Shown here: in pieces, positions 7,673 through 16,315 of the stretch | How the letters are laid out: the number at the start of each line of letters is the position of its first letter | How positions within the stretch are numbered: position 1 is the stretch's first letter | NCBI GenBank assembly: GCA_003278425.1 | Contig: QCFE01000013.1 | Location: forward strand, 1-42,484 | Origin: Prochlorococcus sp. AG-363-B11 | GTDB taxonomy: Bacteria; Cyanobacteriota; Cyanobacteriia; PCC-6307; Cyanobiaceae | DNA length: 42,484 nt | Direction of reading: 5' to 3' | Translations under genes and position numbers: made by a program | The notes under the pieces: generated by a model | Told to the model about the DNA's origin: nothing | The model's input: the letters and a program-made list of their open reading frames with translations, nothing else | The model's database searches: none

Positions 7673-8908
7673 TCAGCCTTTTACGGCAAAGCGATATAAC
7701 TCACATAGAGCTACTCGCGTAATAGACGCCTGTTCAGAATCCTTGTCTTCTTCTTTGATTAATCGTTCCTGCAGTTGACTCGCTACTTGTGAAATTAAAG
7801 GGTTTTCTATATTTCTTGTAAGTTCTTCTAATTCATTAGATTCAGGTGCTTGATGACATTCACCTTTAATTCGCAACCTTAATAATTTATTTTCCAGGTC
7901 TTCTTTTAAAGACTGATATCGCTTATGGCCAGAAAGACTTAACCTCCCACTAATTTCAATTCTTAGCAAATCACGTGCAATTCGACCAGCTGTCAATTCT
8001 TCGATTTGACGTGCAAGACGACTAAGATCTTCATCATTGTTAAACCTAAAACATATGTTGTGCCATTTAATCCGACCAGTAGGAATGGTTTTAACTTTAG
8101 GACGACTTGTACGAGAAACATCAATTTGGAGGATTTGCCCTCGCTGGTTTTTTTCACCCTGATTAAAACGATCAGGCTCTGGAGTCCCTGGATACCAAGT
8201 TTTGTCGTTGACTTGTTTTAAATTGTGCCAATCACCTAAGGCAACGTAATCAATTTCATTAATTGGAAGGCTATTGAGATTAATTAGATTATTTGCATCA
8301 GATTGGGCTTCATCATCAAAAGCATAATCACACCCTTTAAAATCGTTAACTGCACCATGAGCAAGAACAATTCTTGGTTTTGAGGAAGATATTTTTCTCC
8401 AATCGACTTCTCTTAGCCAAAGAGTTGGGTCAGTATTGTCTTTGTTACGCAGTAATGGACATGGGAGAATAACAGCATGCTCAATCTCAATTGGCTCTCT
8501 ATCTAGCAAAAGTTGCAGATTAGGTGCCATCTCTTTTTGATACTTCTTGAAGTCATCACTATGCCAAATAGTTCCCAACGCCCCATGATCATGGTTCCCA
8601 GGAATGGTTAGAACAGGTATGCCTATTTCACCAATCGCTTCTAAAACTTCCGTAACAGACGAAATTGATGGGGTAGGTGAATCAAAAAGATCACCTGCAA
8701 TTAAGATGAATTGTGCTGCTTGTCTTTGAGCTTCATTTCTTATGCGACTAATGACATCAATGCGTTCTCTTTTTAACTTGAAGCGTTTCTCATTATCTTT
8801 TATTTGTAAGTAAGGCTTACCTATTTGCCAATCGGCTGTGTGGATAAAGCGTGCCAACTTGAGAGGTTCTCGATTTTTTTTTAGGTATTCTTTTCTATTA
8901 TCCGTCAA
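7673..8908 (-). CDS. SbcD/Mre11-like (YhaO-like) metallophosphoesterase nuclease
   Basis: A 411-residue calcineurin-like phosphoesterase, the expected partner of the ATPase 6 bases downstream. The metal-binding motifs appear in order: HTADWQIG (23-30), GDLFD (72-76), GNHDH (104-108), AHG (183-185) and GDWHN (225-229). In motif I the usual DxH reads DWQ; the remaining motifs are intact. The C-terminal 150 residues would form the capping and ATPase-binding part. Known function of the family is Mn-dependent end resection or hairpin cleavage together with the Rad50/SbcC-like subunit; activity here is inferred. Confidence 0.87.
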   Translation of the reverse strand: MTDNRKEYLKKNREPLKLARFIHTADWQIGKPYLQIKDNEKRFKLKRERIDVISRIRNEAQRQAAQFILIAGDLFDSPTPSISSVTEVLEAIGEIGIPVLTIPGNHDHGALGTIWHSDDFKKYQKEMAPNLQLLLDREPIEIEHAVILPCPLLRNKDNTDPTLWLREVDWRKISSSKPRIVLAHGAVNDFKGCDYAFDDEAQSDANNLINLNSLPINEIDYVALGDWHNLKQVNDKTWYPGTPEPDRFNQGEKNQRGQILQIDVSRTSRPKVKTIPTGRIKWHNICFRFNNDEDLSRLARQIEELTAGRIARDLLRIEISGRLSLSGHKRYQSLKEDLENKLLRLRIKGECHQAPESNELEELTRNIENPLISQVASQLQERLIKEEDKDSEQASITRVALCELYRFAVKG

Positions 8909-9073
8909 AGTTGATTTAATTGCAGAATTTGAAGAATAGGTTGAGGGGTATTCAGCTCTTTTGGGACTCTTAATGCAGATTCTTTAGGGTTATCTTTGTA
9001 TATGGAGGAAAAGGATAAAACATCAACCTTAGGATAGTAGTACAAGTATACTGAAAGTTGTTTTGCTGTAGAA

Positions 9074-9316
9074 ATGGTTTCGTTCAAGGAGCTACGCTTA
9101 TCTTTAGATGCTATTGCTTTTCTTTCAGCTAAATGTGGCGATTTTGTTGTGATATCACCCTCTCTAGACACTGATGTTGATTGGTGGGTAGGGCGTATAA
9201 TCAATCGCGTGGGTAACTCAGTAGACCCTAGTGTTAATACTCTCTTTCAGGTGGTTGATATTGATACTGGGAAAGTGCTTACTGTTAATGCCGATGTCAT
9301 TAGAGGAATTATTTGA
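9074..9316 (+). CDS. DUF3104-like small protein
   Basis: An 80-residue protein with the pattern CGDFVVISP, DWWVGRII and a conserved-looking end LFQVVDIDTGKVLTVNADV. This matches what I know of DUF3104, a cyanobacterial family of unknown function. It is divergent from the SbcD-like gene. An overlapping minus-strand frame (8905-9204) has no domain pattern in the shared part and is treated as its shadow. Confidence 0.65.
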   Translation: MVSFKELRLSLDAIAFLSAKCGDFVVISPSLDTDVDWWVGRIINRVGNSVDPSVNTLFQVVDIDTGKVLTVNADVIRGII

Positions 9317-9385
9317 ACATCTAATTTAACTTAGTTAAGTTGATGATTGCTATGTACTAGGACCTTTTCTGAAAGATAACAGACG

Positions 9386-9400
9386 CACTCATCATGAGTG
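9386..9400. other. Short hairpin after the DUF3104-like gene
   Basis: CACTCAT (9386-9392) and ATGAGTG (9394-9400) form a perfect 7-bp inverted repeat about 70 bases past the stop. It is followed by a G-rich stretch and only a short TTTT, so it is at best a weak terminator. Confidence 0.35.
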
Positions 9401-9470
9401 TGGGAGGCTTTTGAATATTGCTTTTACTTTTGGATGAGGTAAATGGTATTAGAAGCTAAAATTTGAATTT

Positions 9471-9611
9471 ATGAAACCCTCCAGAATTTCTTCAGATCAG
9501 CCATGGCGTCTATGGATTTTTGTTATTGGACTTAATGTCGTTGCTTTTTTGGGATTATTGTTTTTGAAAGCAAAGGGAATTGATTTGTATGCTTTTAGAG
9601 GGGGTGTTTAA
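9471..9611 (+). CDS. 46-residue membrane microprotein
   Basis: Begins MKPSRISSDQPWRLW and has one clear membrane segment (about residues 14-33, IFVIGLNVVAFLGLLFLKA). A short polar tail (KGIDLYAFRGGV) follows. The composition, charged start and single hydrophobic helix look like a real small membrane protein. No strong ribosome site is present. Function unknown. Confidence 0.5.
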   Translation: MKPSRISSDQPWRLWIFVIGLNVVAFLGLLFLKAKGIDLYAFRGGV

Positions 9612-9630
9612 CTTGGCTAATTATCTAACT

Positions 9631-9945
9631 TTATTTGTATTTAGATAAATTAGCCTCGACCTTAGAGGTGGAAAAATTTATGCTTAGTAATCGAGTTAAA
9701 AAAGCAATGGGAGCACCGGATTGACTTTGACTTGGCTTTCTCTGATCATTAATGAAAGTGGCAACCATCATTATTAAGGGAGCTATAAAAGCAAGCACTG
9801 CAATTAATGCAATAGATTGAGTTGGTTTAATTAAGGGTTTTTTTAGTAATGGATCACCACAAAGTCCGCAGATTAAAACCCCATCACTTCTCGTTTTCTG
9901 AAATTGGTATTTCGGAGAACAATAGGGACAATAAAAACTATTCAC
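9631..9945 (-). CDS. Zinc-ribbon membrane protein, unknown function
   Basis: A 104-residue protein. CPYC (6-9) and CGLCGD (26-31) form a four-cysteine zinc ribbon. It is followed by one or two hydrophobic segments (about residues 43-64) and a basic polar tail. The likely topology is a cytoplasmic metal-binding head anchored by the membrane helix. Such small zinc-ribbon/membrane proteins are widespread in picocyanobacteria but have no known job. It lies downstream of hsdS on the same strand, about 150 bases away; I see no functional link. Confidence 0.6.
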   Translation of the reverse strand: MNSFYCPYCSPKYQFQKTRSDGVLICGLCGDPLLKKPLIKPTQSIALIAVLAFIAPLIMMVATFINDQRKPSQSQSGAPIAFLTRLLSINFSTSKVEANLSKYK

Positions 9946-10092
9946 TTATGATTAAAATGTAAGGTTTGTTTTACATTATTATAAGCGAATCTATTCGTAA
10001 AGTATGTTTTATACTTTTCTTCAATTGATAACGCACTGTTTGCTTTTTATCTATATTTTTTATATTAAAAGCTAAGAGATATTGAGGGCTTT

Positions 10093-11379
10093 TTAAATAA
10101 TGGCTAATCCCCCATTAGTCGCCAAAGTAATCAAGGTATTTCTCTTGGCTTCTAACTTTGATATAAATTTGCTAGATAGTTGTATTAATTTATCAATTTG
10201 GGCCGTTTCCTTTTGTAGGAATCTAACAATATGTTCCTGTTCTCTAAGAGGAGGTAATGGCACCTTTATTTTAAGGAAATCTTCTTTTCTGAAGGAAGGT
10301 TTTATATAGCTTGGAATTAGAGCTCTTTCTAATTGAAAGATACTTGAGAAACAATATTCAAAATAGCTTATAAGACATTGATCACTTTTAGTAGAAATAA
10401 GCATGCAGTTTTGTGAAAGATTAAATCGACCATGAACACTTTTTATAGTCATAGCTTTTGAGCCAACGGTTGTTGAAATAAGTACATTTTCTCCTCTAGT
10501 GTCAAATTCAAACATATTAATAGATGCCATTATTCCATCTCCATTTGTTTGCCCACTATATACAGGGTAAGGACCTCTATTTTTCTGACAAAATGATTTA
10601 GTTAGTTGATGTGAATTCCTCCCCTTCAATGTTTTGAATAAATGGGTTAATTTCCTTACTGACCAATCAGTAGGTATCTTTCCTATATAATCTATCCCTG
10701 AATCTTTTAGAGATATATTTTTGTTTATTCCCCTTGAAATTGAGTTGCGTATCAAAGCCTCTTTTTTCTCTTTTAGGAGCTTAATAAAATCTTTTCTTTT
10801 TCTGATTAAAGATTCAATAAGACCAATTTCTTTATCTAAAAATAGCGATATATTTTTTTGATCACCTATCGAAGGTAAAGCTATTTTAATTGATTTAATT
10901 ACATCGATTTTTATATTCGGCTGGGCACCACCAACTGCTAATGAAAGCAGTCTATCTCTGATTCCAATTAAGCTATAAAACAAAAACTTCGACTCATAAG
11001 TTTTTGAAGGTGGTAAGACACAGCAGGCTTGGTTTACAGTTGATGCAAATTTCAAAATAGATACTTTACCTATTGTCGAACCATACATAGCAATAACAAC
11101 AGAATTAGCCGGATAAATCTTTAAAGAGCGATAGCTTTCTAATGCATACTCTGTAATACTAAGCTTGCTTTTTAAAAGAATAGAGTTATCTAATTCTCCC
11201 GTTAAAACCCAGGGAATAGTTCCATTTAAAAAGTTTAGTGGGTTTCTTCTGTCTGGGGTTGTTCCACTGCCGATACCTTTACATATTCTAGATAGCCTTT
11301 CTTTATTCCAGTGAATTGAAGTTTCCTTAGTTAAATTTACCTTAAAAGACTTTGGCGAATTATTGGTTTTATTAATCAC
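10093..11379 (-). CDS. hsdS: Type I restriction-modification specificity subunit HsdS
   Basis: A 428-residue DNA-recognition subunit. It has the usual two-fold layout: target-recognition domain 1 (about 25-165), a helical spacer with IALPSIGDQKNISLFLDKEIGLIESLIRKR (about 168-200, written in parts), domain 2 (about 235-375), and a second helical spacer with PLPPLREQEHIVRFLQKE ending near residue 410. The gene overlaps hsdM by four bases (ATGA-type coupling), so the two subunits are made together. The recognised sequence cannot be read from the protein. No hsdR is present in the window. Confidence 0.93.
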   Translation of the reverse strand: MINKTNNSPKSFKVNLTKETSIHWNKERLSRICKGIGSGTTPDRRNPLNFLNGTIPWVLTGELDNSILLKSKLSITEYALESYRSLKIYPANSVVIAMYGSTIGKVSILKFASTVNQACCVLPPSKTYESKFLFYSLIGIRDRLLSLAVGGAQPNIKIDVIKSIKIALPSIGDQKNISLFLDKEIGLIESLIRKRKDFIKLLKEKKEALIRNSISRGINKNISLKDSGIDYIGKIPTDWSVRKLTHLFKTLKGRNSHQLTKSFCQKNRGPYPVYSGQTNGDGIMASINMFEFDTRGENVLISTTVGSKAMTIKSVHGRFNLSQNCMLISTKSDQCLISYFEYCFSSIFQLERALIPSYIKPSFRKEDFLKIKVPLPPLREQEHIVRFLQKETAQIDKLIQLSSKFISKLEAKRNTLITLATNGGLAII

Positions 11380-13112
11380 AATACAACTTTTTCGGTAAGT
11401 TCCTTAATTATATTATTTAGATCTCGTAACTCTTCATTAATTTCTTTTAAGGACTTAGGTTCCTTGAAGTTATAGAAGTACCTATTAAATGGAATTTCAT
11501 ATCCAATTTTTATCTTACTTTGATCAACCCAGGCATCATTGTAATGAGGAAGAATTTCTTGCTCTATGTATGAGTTGATTTCTTCTGAAAAAGGAATACT
11601 CTCTATCTCTCGAAGAGTTCTATCGGCTTGAGGAGTGCCATCCATATTAATTAGAATCTCCCCACGCTCATTTCTTTTGGGCCTGTCAATGCTAATTGAG
11701 CGGTAGCCAAACTCCTCATTATCAAGAATCTTACAGATTAACTTTTTATTGCTTCTTAATTCTTTGAAAGCTTGAAAAATTTCTGTGATTTTTAAAATGT
11801 GTTTATCTTCTATTTCTTGTCGTTTATTCCCTAGGCTCTTAGGTAACTTACTTGAAAAGCTACTTGCATCAATTAATTGAACCTTGCCTTTTCTTTTGGA
11901 AGTCTTTTTGTTTGTGAGAATCCAAATGTATGTGCTTATACCAGTATTGTAAAACAATTCTTGTGGTAATTGAACAATGGCTTCAATAAGGTCATTTTCA
12001 AAAAGATAGCGACGTATATCACTTTCTCCTGAACCCGCAGACCCAGCAAACATTGGCGATCCATTGAGAACAATTCCGATTCGACTACCACCTTCGCAAG
12101 CTGGGCGCATTTTGGAAATTAGATGTAATAGAAACAAAAGAGAACCATCACTGACTCTTGGGAGGCCGGGTCCAAAGCGACCTGAAAAGCCTTTGGATTT
12201 ATGTTCGTGCCTAACTTCTTTTTGTGATTTTTTCCAATCCACTCCAAAAGGAGGATTGGAAAGCATATAGTCATGTTCTTCATCATTATTATAATCATGA
12301 GACAATGTGTCCCCTAAGAAAATCTTTGTACTATCTTGTCCCTTTATTAGCATGTCAGCTTTACAGATTGCATATGATTCGGGGTTAATTTCTTGGCCAG
12401 ATATCACGAACTGTGCTGCAGGATTAATTGTTTTTAAATACTCGGCTGCTCCACTTAACATGCCCCCTGTTCCAAAGGCAGGATCATAAAGTTTTCGTAA
12501 AATATTTGATTTTGTAAGAGCTTCTTGATCATTCACCAAGAGAAGATTAACCATCAGACAAATTACTTCTTTAGGTGTGAAATGTTCCCCTGATGTTTCA
12601 TTAGTTAATTCTGCAAATTTTCTAATGAGCTCTTCAAATATCATGCCCATTTTGAGATTACTTACATTTTTGGGATGAAGGTCTACCTTTGTAAAATGCT
12701 TTATTATTAAGAAAAGAAGCCCTGATTCATTGAGATGCTTGATTTGATTTTCAAAGTCAAACTTTTCAAAAATTTCTCTAATAGAAGGACTCAGTAATTT
12801 GACATATCTTCGTAAATTATTACTTATTAAGGATGCTTTTGAATCGATTACCAGGTTTTGTAAACTTATGAAGGAGGCTTTTGAATCCAACCCTAGAGAT
12901 TTATCTAATAGGAAATCTATTGATTTTGGAGTTTCCTTTTGATGAATTAAGTCCTCTTCTATATTAGTTGGCAGCATTGTTTCCAATACGCAATCAATAC
13001 GCCTCAATACAGTTAAGGGTAGAATGATTTTGCCGTAATCCGATTTCTTGTAATTATCGCGAAGTAAATCAGCGGTTGACCAAATAAAGGCAGAAAGATT
13101 GTTACCCGCCAA
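11376..13112 (-). CDS. hsdM: Type I DNA adenine methyltransferase subunit HsdM
   Basis: A 578-residue N6-adenine methyltransferase. It has an HsdM N-terminal helical region, then GEHFTPKEV (175-183), AdoMet motif DPAFGTGG (210-217) and the catalytic NPPF motif SNPPFG (285-290). Length and motif spacing are normal, and no frameshift is visible. It is followed by hsdS with a four-base overlap. A tRNA-Gly lies about 130 bases upstream on the opposite strand, a common integration neighbourhood. Without hsdR the pair would methylate DNA but not cut it. Confidence 0.95.
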   Translation of the reverse strand: MAGNNLSAFIWSTADLLRDNYKKSDYGKIILPLTVLRRIDCVLETMLPTNIEEDLIHQKETPKSIDFLLDKSLGLDSKASFISLQNLVIDSKASLISNNLRRYVKLLSPSIREIFEKFDFENQIKHLNESGLLFLIIKHFTKVDLHPKNVSNLKMGMIFEELIRKFAELTNETSGEHFTPKEVICLMVNLLLVNDQEALTKSNILRKLYDPAFGTGGMLSGAAEYLKTINPAAQFVISGQEINPESYAICKADMLIKGQDSTKIFLGDTLSHDYNNDEEHDYMLSNPPFGVDWKKSQKEVRHEHKSKGFSGRFGPGLPRVSDGSLLFLLHLISKMRPACEGGSRIGIVLNGSPMFAGSAGSGESDIRRYLFENDLIEAIVQLPQELFYNTGISTYIWILTNKKTSKRKGKVQLIDASSFSSKLPKSLGNKRQEIEDKHILKITEIFQAFKELRSNKKLICKILDNEEFGYRSISIDRPKRNERGEILINMDGTPQADRTLREIESIPFSEEINSYIEQEILPHYNDAWVDQSKIKIGYEIPFNRYFYNFKEPKSLKEINEELRDLNNIIKELTEKVVL

Positions 13113-13246
13113 AGGAAAGGACCAAATATACTACTTTATAATTTTGACGAAGTTTTTGAGTCTTGCCCAAACTTTTCCAAGATCAAAAGTTTTGTTTTTC
13201 AAAGCGTTTTTTTTCAAAAGTTGATTTCTCGCTAAAGTCTTTATAC

Positions 13247-13318
13247 GCGGGTGTAGTTCAGTGGTAGAACGTCAGCTTCCCAAGCTGAATGTCGCCAGTT
13301 CAAATCTGGTCATCCGCT
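13247..13318 (+). tRNA. tRNA-Gly (CCC)
   Basis: A full cloverleaf can be drawn. The acceptor stem GCGGGTG pairs with CATCCGC with one G-T pair. The D arm contains AGTTCAGTGGTAGAAC. The anticodon stem TCAGC/GCTGA encloses the loop TTCCCAA, giving anticodon CCC. The T arm contains GTTCAAATC. The discriminator base is T and CCA is not encoded. It reads GGG glycine codons. hsdM starts 134 bases away on the other strand. Confidence 0.93.
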
Positions 13319-13411
13319 TAGAATATTTAAATACAAATCACAATTATTTGAGCATCTTGCTTAGAGCCATTGTTGGTATAACGTCTACTTGGGATTAGTG
13401 ATTCGAGGCTG

Positions 13412-13639
13412 TTAAACAGATTCTTTAGATTGTTTACATTCCTTGATTAGATAGAGTGTTTCCAGATCTTGAAATGAAGTGGCAACCTTTTTTCTTAAAT
13501 AGCTTAATGTCTCATTATTCACGACTGACTCATTAATTATTAATTCTGATTGTTTTATTGCAAACTCTAGATTCTTTATTTTCATCTCAAGAATAACCGA
13601 AGATTCACTGCATGCCTTAAGCGTTGCTTTATCAATCAT
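13412..13639 (-). CDS. 75-residue coiled-coil-like protein, unknown function
   Basis: Almost entirely helical in composition (Glu, Lys, Leu, Ile and Ser rich) with heptad-like spacing of Leu/Ile through residues 15-65. No membrane segment or signal peptide. Starts MIDKATLKAC. It sits alone between the tRNA and the plus-strand SDR gene. I do not recognise the family. Confidence 0.45.
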   Translation of the reverse strand: MIDKATLKACSESSVILEMKIKNLEFAIKQSELIINESVVNNETLSYLRKKVATSFQDLETLYLIKECKQSKESV

Positions 13640-13755
13640 AATAGGCCCTTCATAACAATTAAGCCTACTGCGCTTTTGATTGCTTAGGACAAAAGTAAGT
13701 TAAAAAGCAATGATGCATAGAAAGTCTTAAAGTTAGTTAATTAGCTTAATTCAAT

Positions 13756-14421
13756 ATGGCAACTTATTTAGTAACAGGTTCTAACCGAGGGATTGGACTT
13801 GAATACTGTAAGCAATTAAGAGAAAGGGGCGACGATGTTATTGCCACTTGTAGATCTTCCACTCCAGAGCTAGATGACTTAGGAGTGAGAGTTGAGGAAG
13901 GTATTGATATTACTTCTGGTGAGTCAGTGGTTCAGCTTATAAATAAATTAAGTGGTCTCAAGATAGATGTTTTAATTCAAAATGCTGGTGTATTAGAGAG
14001 AAATTCTCTATTAGAACTTGATCCAGAAAGTATTAGAAGGCAATTTGAAATTAACGCTTTAAGTCCCTTATGTTTTACACGTGCAATGCTTAATAACTTT
14101 AGTGAAGGATCTAAAGTTATTTTTATGACAAGTCGAATGGGTTCAATTGAGGATAATTCAAGTGGTGGTTCATATGGATACAGAATGTCAAAAGTTGCAC
14201 TCTGCATGGCTGGTAAATCTCTTGCGATTGATTTGAAACCTAATGGAATCTCTTTGGCTTTATTACACCCAGGTCTTGTAAGTACAGAAATGACAGCTTT
14301 CAACCCTCAAGGAATAACTCCTGAGAAATCTGTTCAAGGACTTCTCAGGAGGATTGACTCACTAGATCTAGATAATACAGGCACTTTTTGGCATGCAAAT
14401 GGTGATATCCTTCCTTGGTAA
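13756..14421 (+). CDS. Short-chain dehydrogenase/reductase
   Basis: A 221-residue classical SDR. The NAD(P)-binding motif TGSNRGIG lies at residues 7-14, NAG at about 75-77, the catalytic Ser in the MTSRMGS segment (about 124-130), and YGYRMSK supplies the Tyr-xxx-Lys pair. HPGLVSTEM follows the active site, as in many members. Length is slightly short for the family (usually about 240-250) but no motif is missing. The substrate is unknown; relatives reduce small carbonyls. It stands alone with no partner gene. Confidence 0.88.
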   Translation: MATYLVTGSNRGIGLEYCKQLRERGDDVIATCRSSTPELDDLGVRVEEGIDITSGESVVQLINKLSGLKIDVLIQNAGVLERNSLLELDPESIRRQFEINALSPLCFTRAMLNNFSEGSKVIFMTSRMGSIEDNSSGGSYGYRMSKVALCMAGKSLAIDLKPNGISLALLHPGLVSTEMTAFNPQGITPEKSVQGLLRRIDSLDLDNTGTFWHANGDILPW

Positions 14422-14770
14422 TTTAAATGATAAATCTTTTCTTATGTTTGACTCGATACTAACAAGAGCTTCTTGAATATGAAGTAAAGGTTATAAAATG
14501 GTAGTTAATCAAAGTTATTAGCTATTAATTAGATAATCTCACTTTTAGAAATGGTTGCCTTTGCCAGAGCAAGAACAAGATCGTTGCTTTCAAAGCTTTG
14601 GCCTGTTGGAACTGAGCTGAACAAGTCAGTTAATTTAGATGACTCTAATAAGAAAAACTTACACCAGAGACAATGTTCTCAGAAACGACAATTTCTTAAC
14701 GCAATAAAAAATGGAGGAGTATGGTTCTCATGATTTTAGAGCTTTAGTATTTTATTTATAAAGCTTCGAC
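14422..14770. other. Gap of about 350 bases, no supported gene
   Basis: A 60-codon plus-strand frame starts at 14551 (MVAFARARTRS) but shows no domain, membrane segment or ribosome site. I do not count it as a gene. No RNA motif or strong hairpin was seen. Confidence 0.35.
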
Positions 14771-15286
14771 TTACCCTGACTTTTTTTCTGACCACATTGG
14801 GTCTTTTGGGACAATGTTTCTTTTTGATGAAGGCCTATAGCTATGCAGTCTTTCAATTTCTTTTGCCCATTTACCAGTAAAGCCTTTTAAGCCTTTAATC
14901 ATTGCAGGGTCTGAGAAGTTTATTCTTTTTCGAGCTATTAATAGAGCAAAAACCTTTTTAAAGAGTTTGTTATCCTGATATAAGTTTAGCCAGAAATCAT
15001 AAATTTCTTCCAGAATAGTGAGGGGTAGATCGTAGGAGATTCCTTCTGATGGTGTGATTATCTTATATCCATCATTTCTACAGTCATTAATTAGATTTTC
15101 AATAGTTATTTCAATAGCATTTAAAATCTTATTTGCTGCTTCAGTGCCAATGAGCTCTTTACGATAGCACTCGAAAAAGCAGTTATCTTCTTCTAAAGGA
15201 TCACTAAAAGTCGTCAGGCTAATTTTCCAAAAACCTTTACCATCCTTTTCTCCATTAACTAGGTATAGAAAAAGTATTTCACTCAT
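14771..15286 (-). CDS. Soluble protein of unknown function, 171 residues
   Basis: No signal peptide or membrane segment. The N-terminal half is a mix of strands and acidic residues (EEDNCFFECY at about 33-42). The middle is helical (KILNAIEITIENLINDC, about 53-69), and the C-terminal part is basic (FTGKWAKEIERL then PSSKRNIVPKDP). The frame is intact and uses the same AT-rich codons as its neighbours. I do not recognise the family. Confidence 0.55.
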   Translation of the reverse strand: MSEILFLYLVNGEKDGKGFWKISLTTFSDPLEEDNCFFECYRKELIGTEAANKILNAIEITIENLINDCRNDGYKIITPSEGISYDLPLTILEEIYDFWLNLYQDNKLFKKVFALLIARKRINFSDPAMIKGLKGFTGKWAKEIERLHSYRPSSKRNIVPKDPMWSEKKSG

Positions 15287-15602
15287 TAAAAGAATTTAAT
15301 TTCCGAAAGGTAAGGTGGTTTTGTCCTAAATTAAGTTTTTTCTCTAGGACTTTTGTAAGTAGACTATTATAACTTCAATATTTTTAGCTTTAACTAAATT
15401 TTTATGTACCAGCCTTTAGAGAAATAAAGATCTGATGCAAGGCAAGATAGCTTGGATTTCTGTAGAAGGAAAATTTTTTGATAAAGTCTAGACTTGATAG
15501 ACGATAAATCTAATATCCTCTTATTACCAATGCTGAAATAAATATAATTTTTAATCTGATCGATTTTGAGATATCTTTAAAATATTGATTTCACCCTTTG
15601 TA
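15287..15602. other. Gap before the pstS remnant, nothing recognised
   Basis: About 315 bases, AT-rich, with no open frame of note and no clear hairpin. It would hold the former pstS promoter if one survives; I could not identify a direct-repeat Pho box by eye. Confidence 0.3.
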
Positions 15603-15916
15603 ATGAATTTTACTAAGAGTTTTTCCTGATTTCTTCTTTTGCTTTTGTCTTTACTACTTCAATAACTGCTTGTTCTGCGCCAAGTAGTAATAAATTTCGT
15701 TTAAATGGTGCAGGTGCTACTTTCCCCGCAAAGATTTATACACGTTGGCTTTCTGATCTCGCTCAATCAGGTGGTCCAAGAGTTAACTATCAGGCAATTG
15801 GTTCTGGTTCTGGGCGGCGTAAAGCAATTATCGATGAAACTGTTGACTTCGGAGCTTCTGATGACCCAATGAAGGAAAATGATATAGAAAAAATAACTCG
15901 TGGGGTTTTGCAAATT
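15603..15916 (+). pseudogene. pstS: Broken, truncated phosphate ABC transporter binding protein
   Basis: The frame from about 15615 encodes the start of a PstS phosphate-binding lipoprotein: a hydrophobic signal with lipobox-like ITAC, then NGAGATFPAKIYTRW, GSGSGRRKAI and FGASDDPMK, all hallmark PstS motifs. The matching ATG at 15603 (MNFTK) is in another frame, which runs into a stop after eight codons, so there is a frameshift in the signal peptide. Similarity ends near RGVLQI (about 15916) where IPMVGG is expected; the remaining two-thirds of the gene is gone. A functional PstS captures periplasmic phosphate for PstABC. This copy cannot. Confidence 0.85.
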
Positions 15917-16056
15917 TCATTAAAAATCTTGATTAGCTGTAGACAAAATTCAGAAATAATGAGTTAAGGAGAATTGGACTAGTCGAGAGGTGATTGAATA
16001 AAAAACTTTCCTTTCATTTTTGTGTCATTACTCTTCTATCTAATTACATATTAGAT

Positions 16057-16200
16057 ATGGAAAACCTATTACATGCGATTAAACATCCAATCGAGGGATG
16101 CGCTTATCTTATTTATGCAGCAGTTTTTATCAGATGGCGTTTCCCTAGAACCTGGAATAAAATTTTGGATAGGATCTCAGTAAAAGAACTAAGTAGCTAG
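16057..16200 (+). CDS. Small membrane protein, unknown function
   Basis: A 47-residue protein from the ATG at 16057 (MENLLHAIKHP). The frame stays open to a TTG at 15994, which would add 21 residues with a hydrophobic start, so the start is uncertain. A short hydrophobic segment (CAYLIYAAVFI) is followed by basic residues (RWRFPRTW). It ends 46 bases before a complex inverted-repeat structure that lies between it and the convergent gene at 16316. Confidence 0.4.
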   Translation: MENLLHAIKHPIEGCAYLIYAAVFIRWRFPRTWNKILDRISVKELSS

Positions 16201-16245
16201 ATCTTGACTTTTTAAAAAAAGGATATAAAGAAAGACAAAGTTGGC

Positions 16246-16308
16246 TTTTAAATCAATAAGAGCTTTACAGCTCACCCTTTAACTCTTTAAAGAGCTATTG
16301 ATTTAAAA
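16246..16308. other. Nested inverted repeats, possible three-way junction or two-way terminator
   Basis: An outer 13-bp perfect inverted repeat (16246-16258 with 16296-16308, TTTTAAATCAATA and its complement) encloses two further hairpins: GAGCT/AGCTC (16260-16264 with 16269-16273) and the perfect palindrome CTCTTTAAAGAG (16283-16294). The three stems can form together as a three-way junction. It lies between convergent genes, so a role as a shared transcript end is likely. Confidence 0.55.
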
Positions 16309-16315
16309 TAAATAT

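Noticed and set aside
9135-9152. TGTGATATCACC as another CRP-type site
   Set aside because: The half-sites are too close (no 6-base spacer) and it lies inside the DUF3104-like coding region.
8905-9204. 99-codon minus-strand frame overlapping the start of the SbcD-like gene by four bases
   Set aside because: It runs antisense through the better supported DUF3104-like gene and shows no domain, signal or composition typical of a protein. The ATGA-type overlap with the nuclease is probably chance.
14551-14733. 60-codon plus-strand frame (MVAFARARTRS)
   Set aside because: No ribosome site, membrane segment or family pattern; basic and irregular composition.
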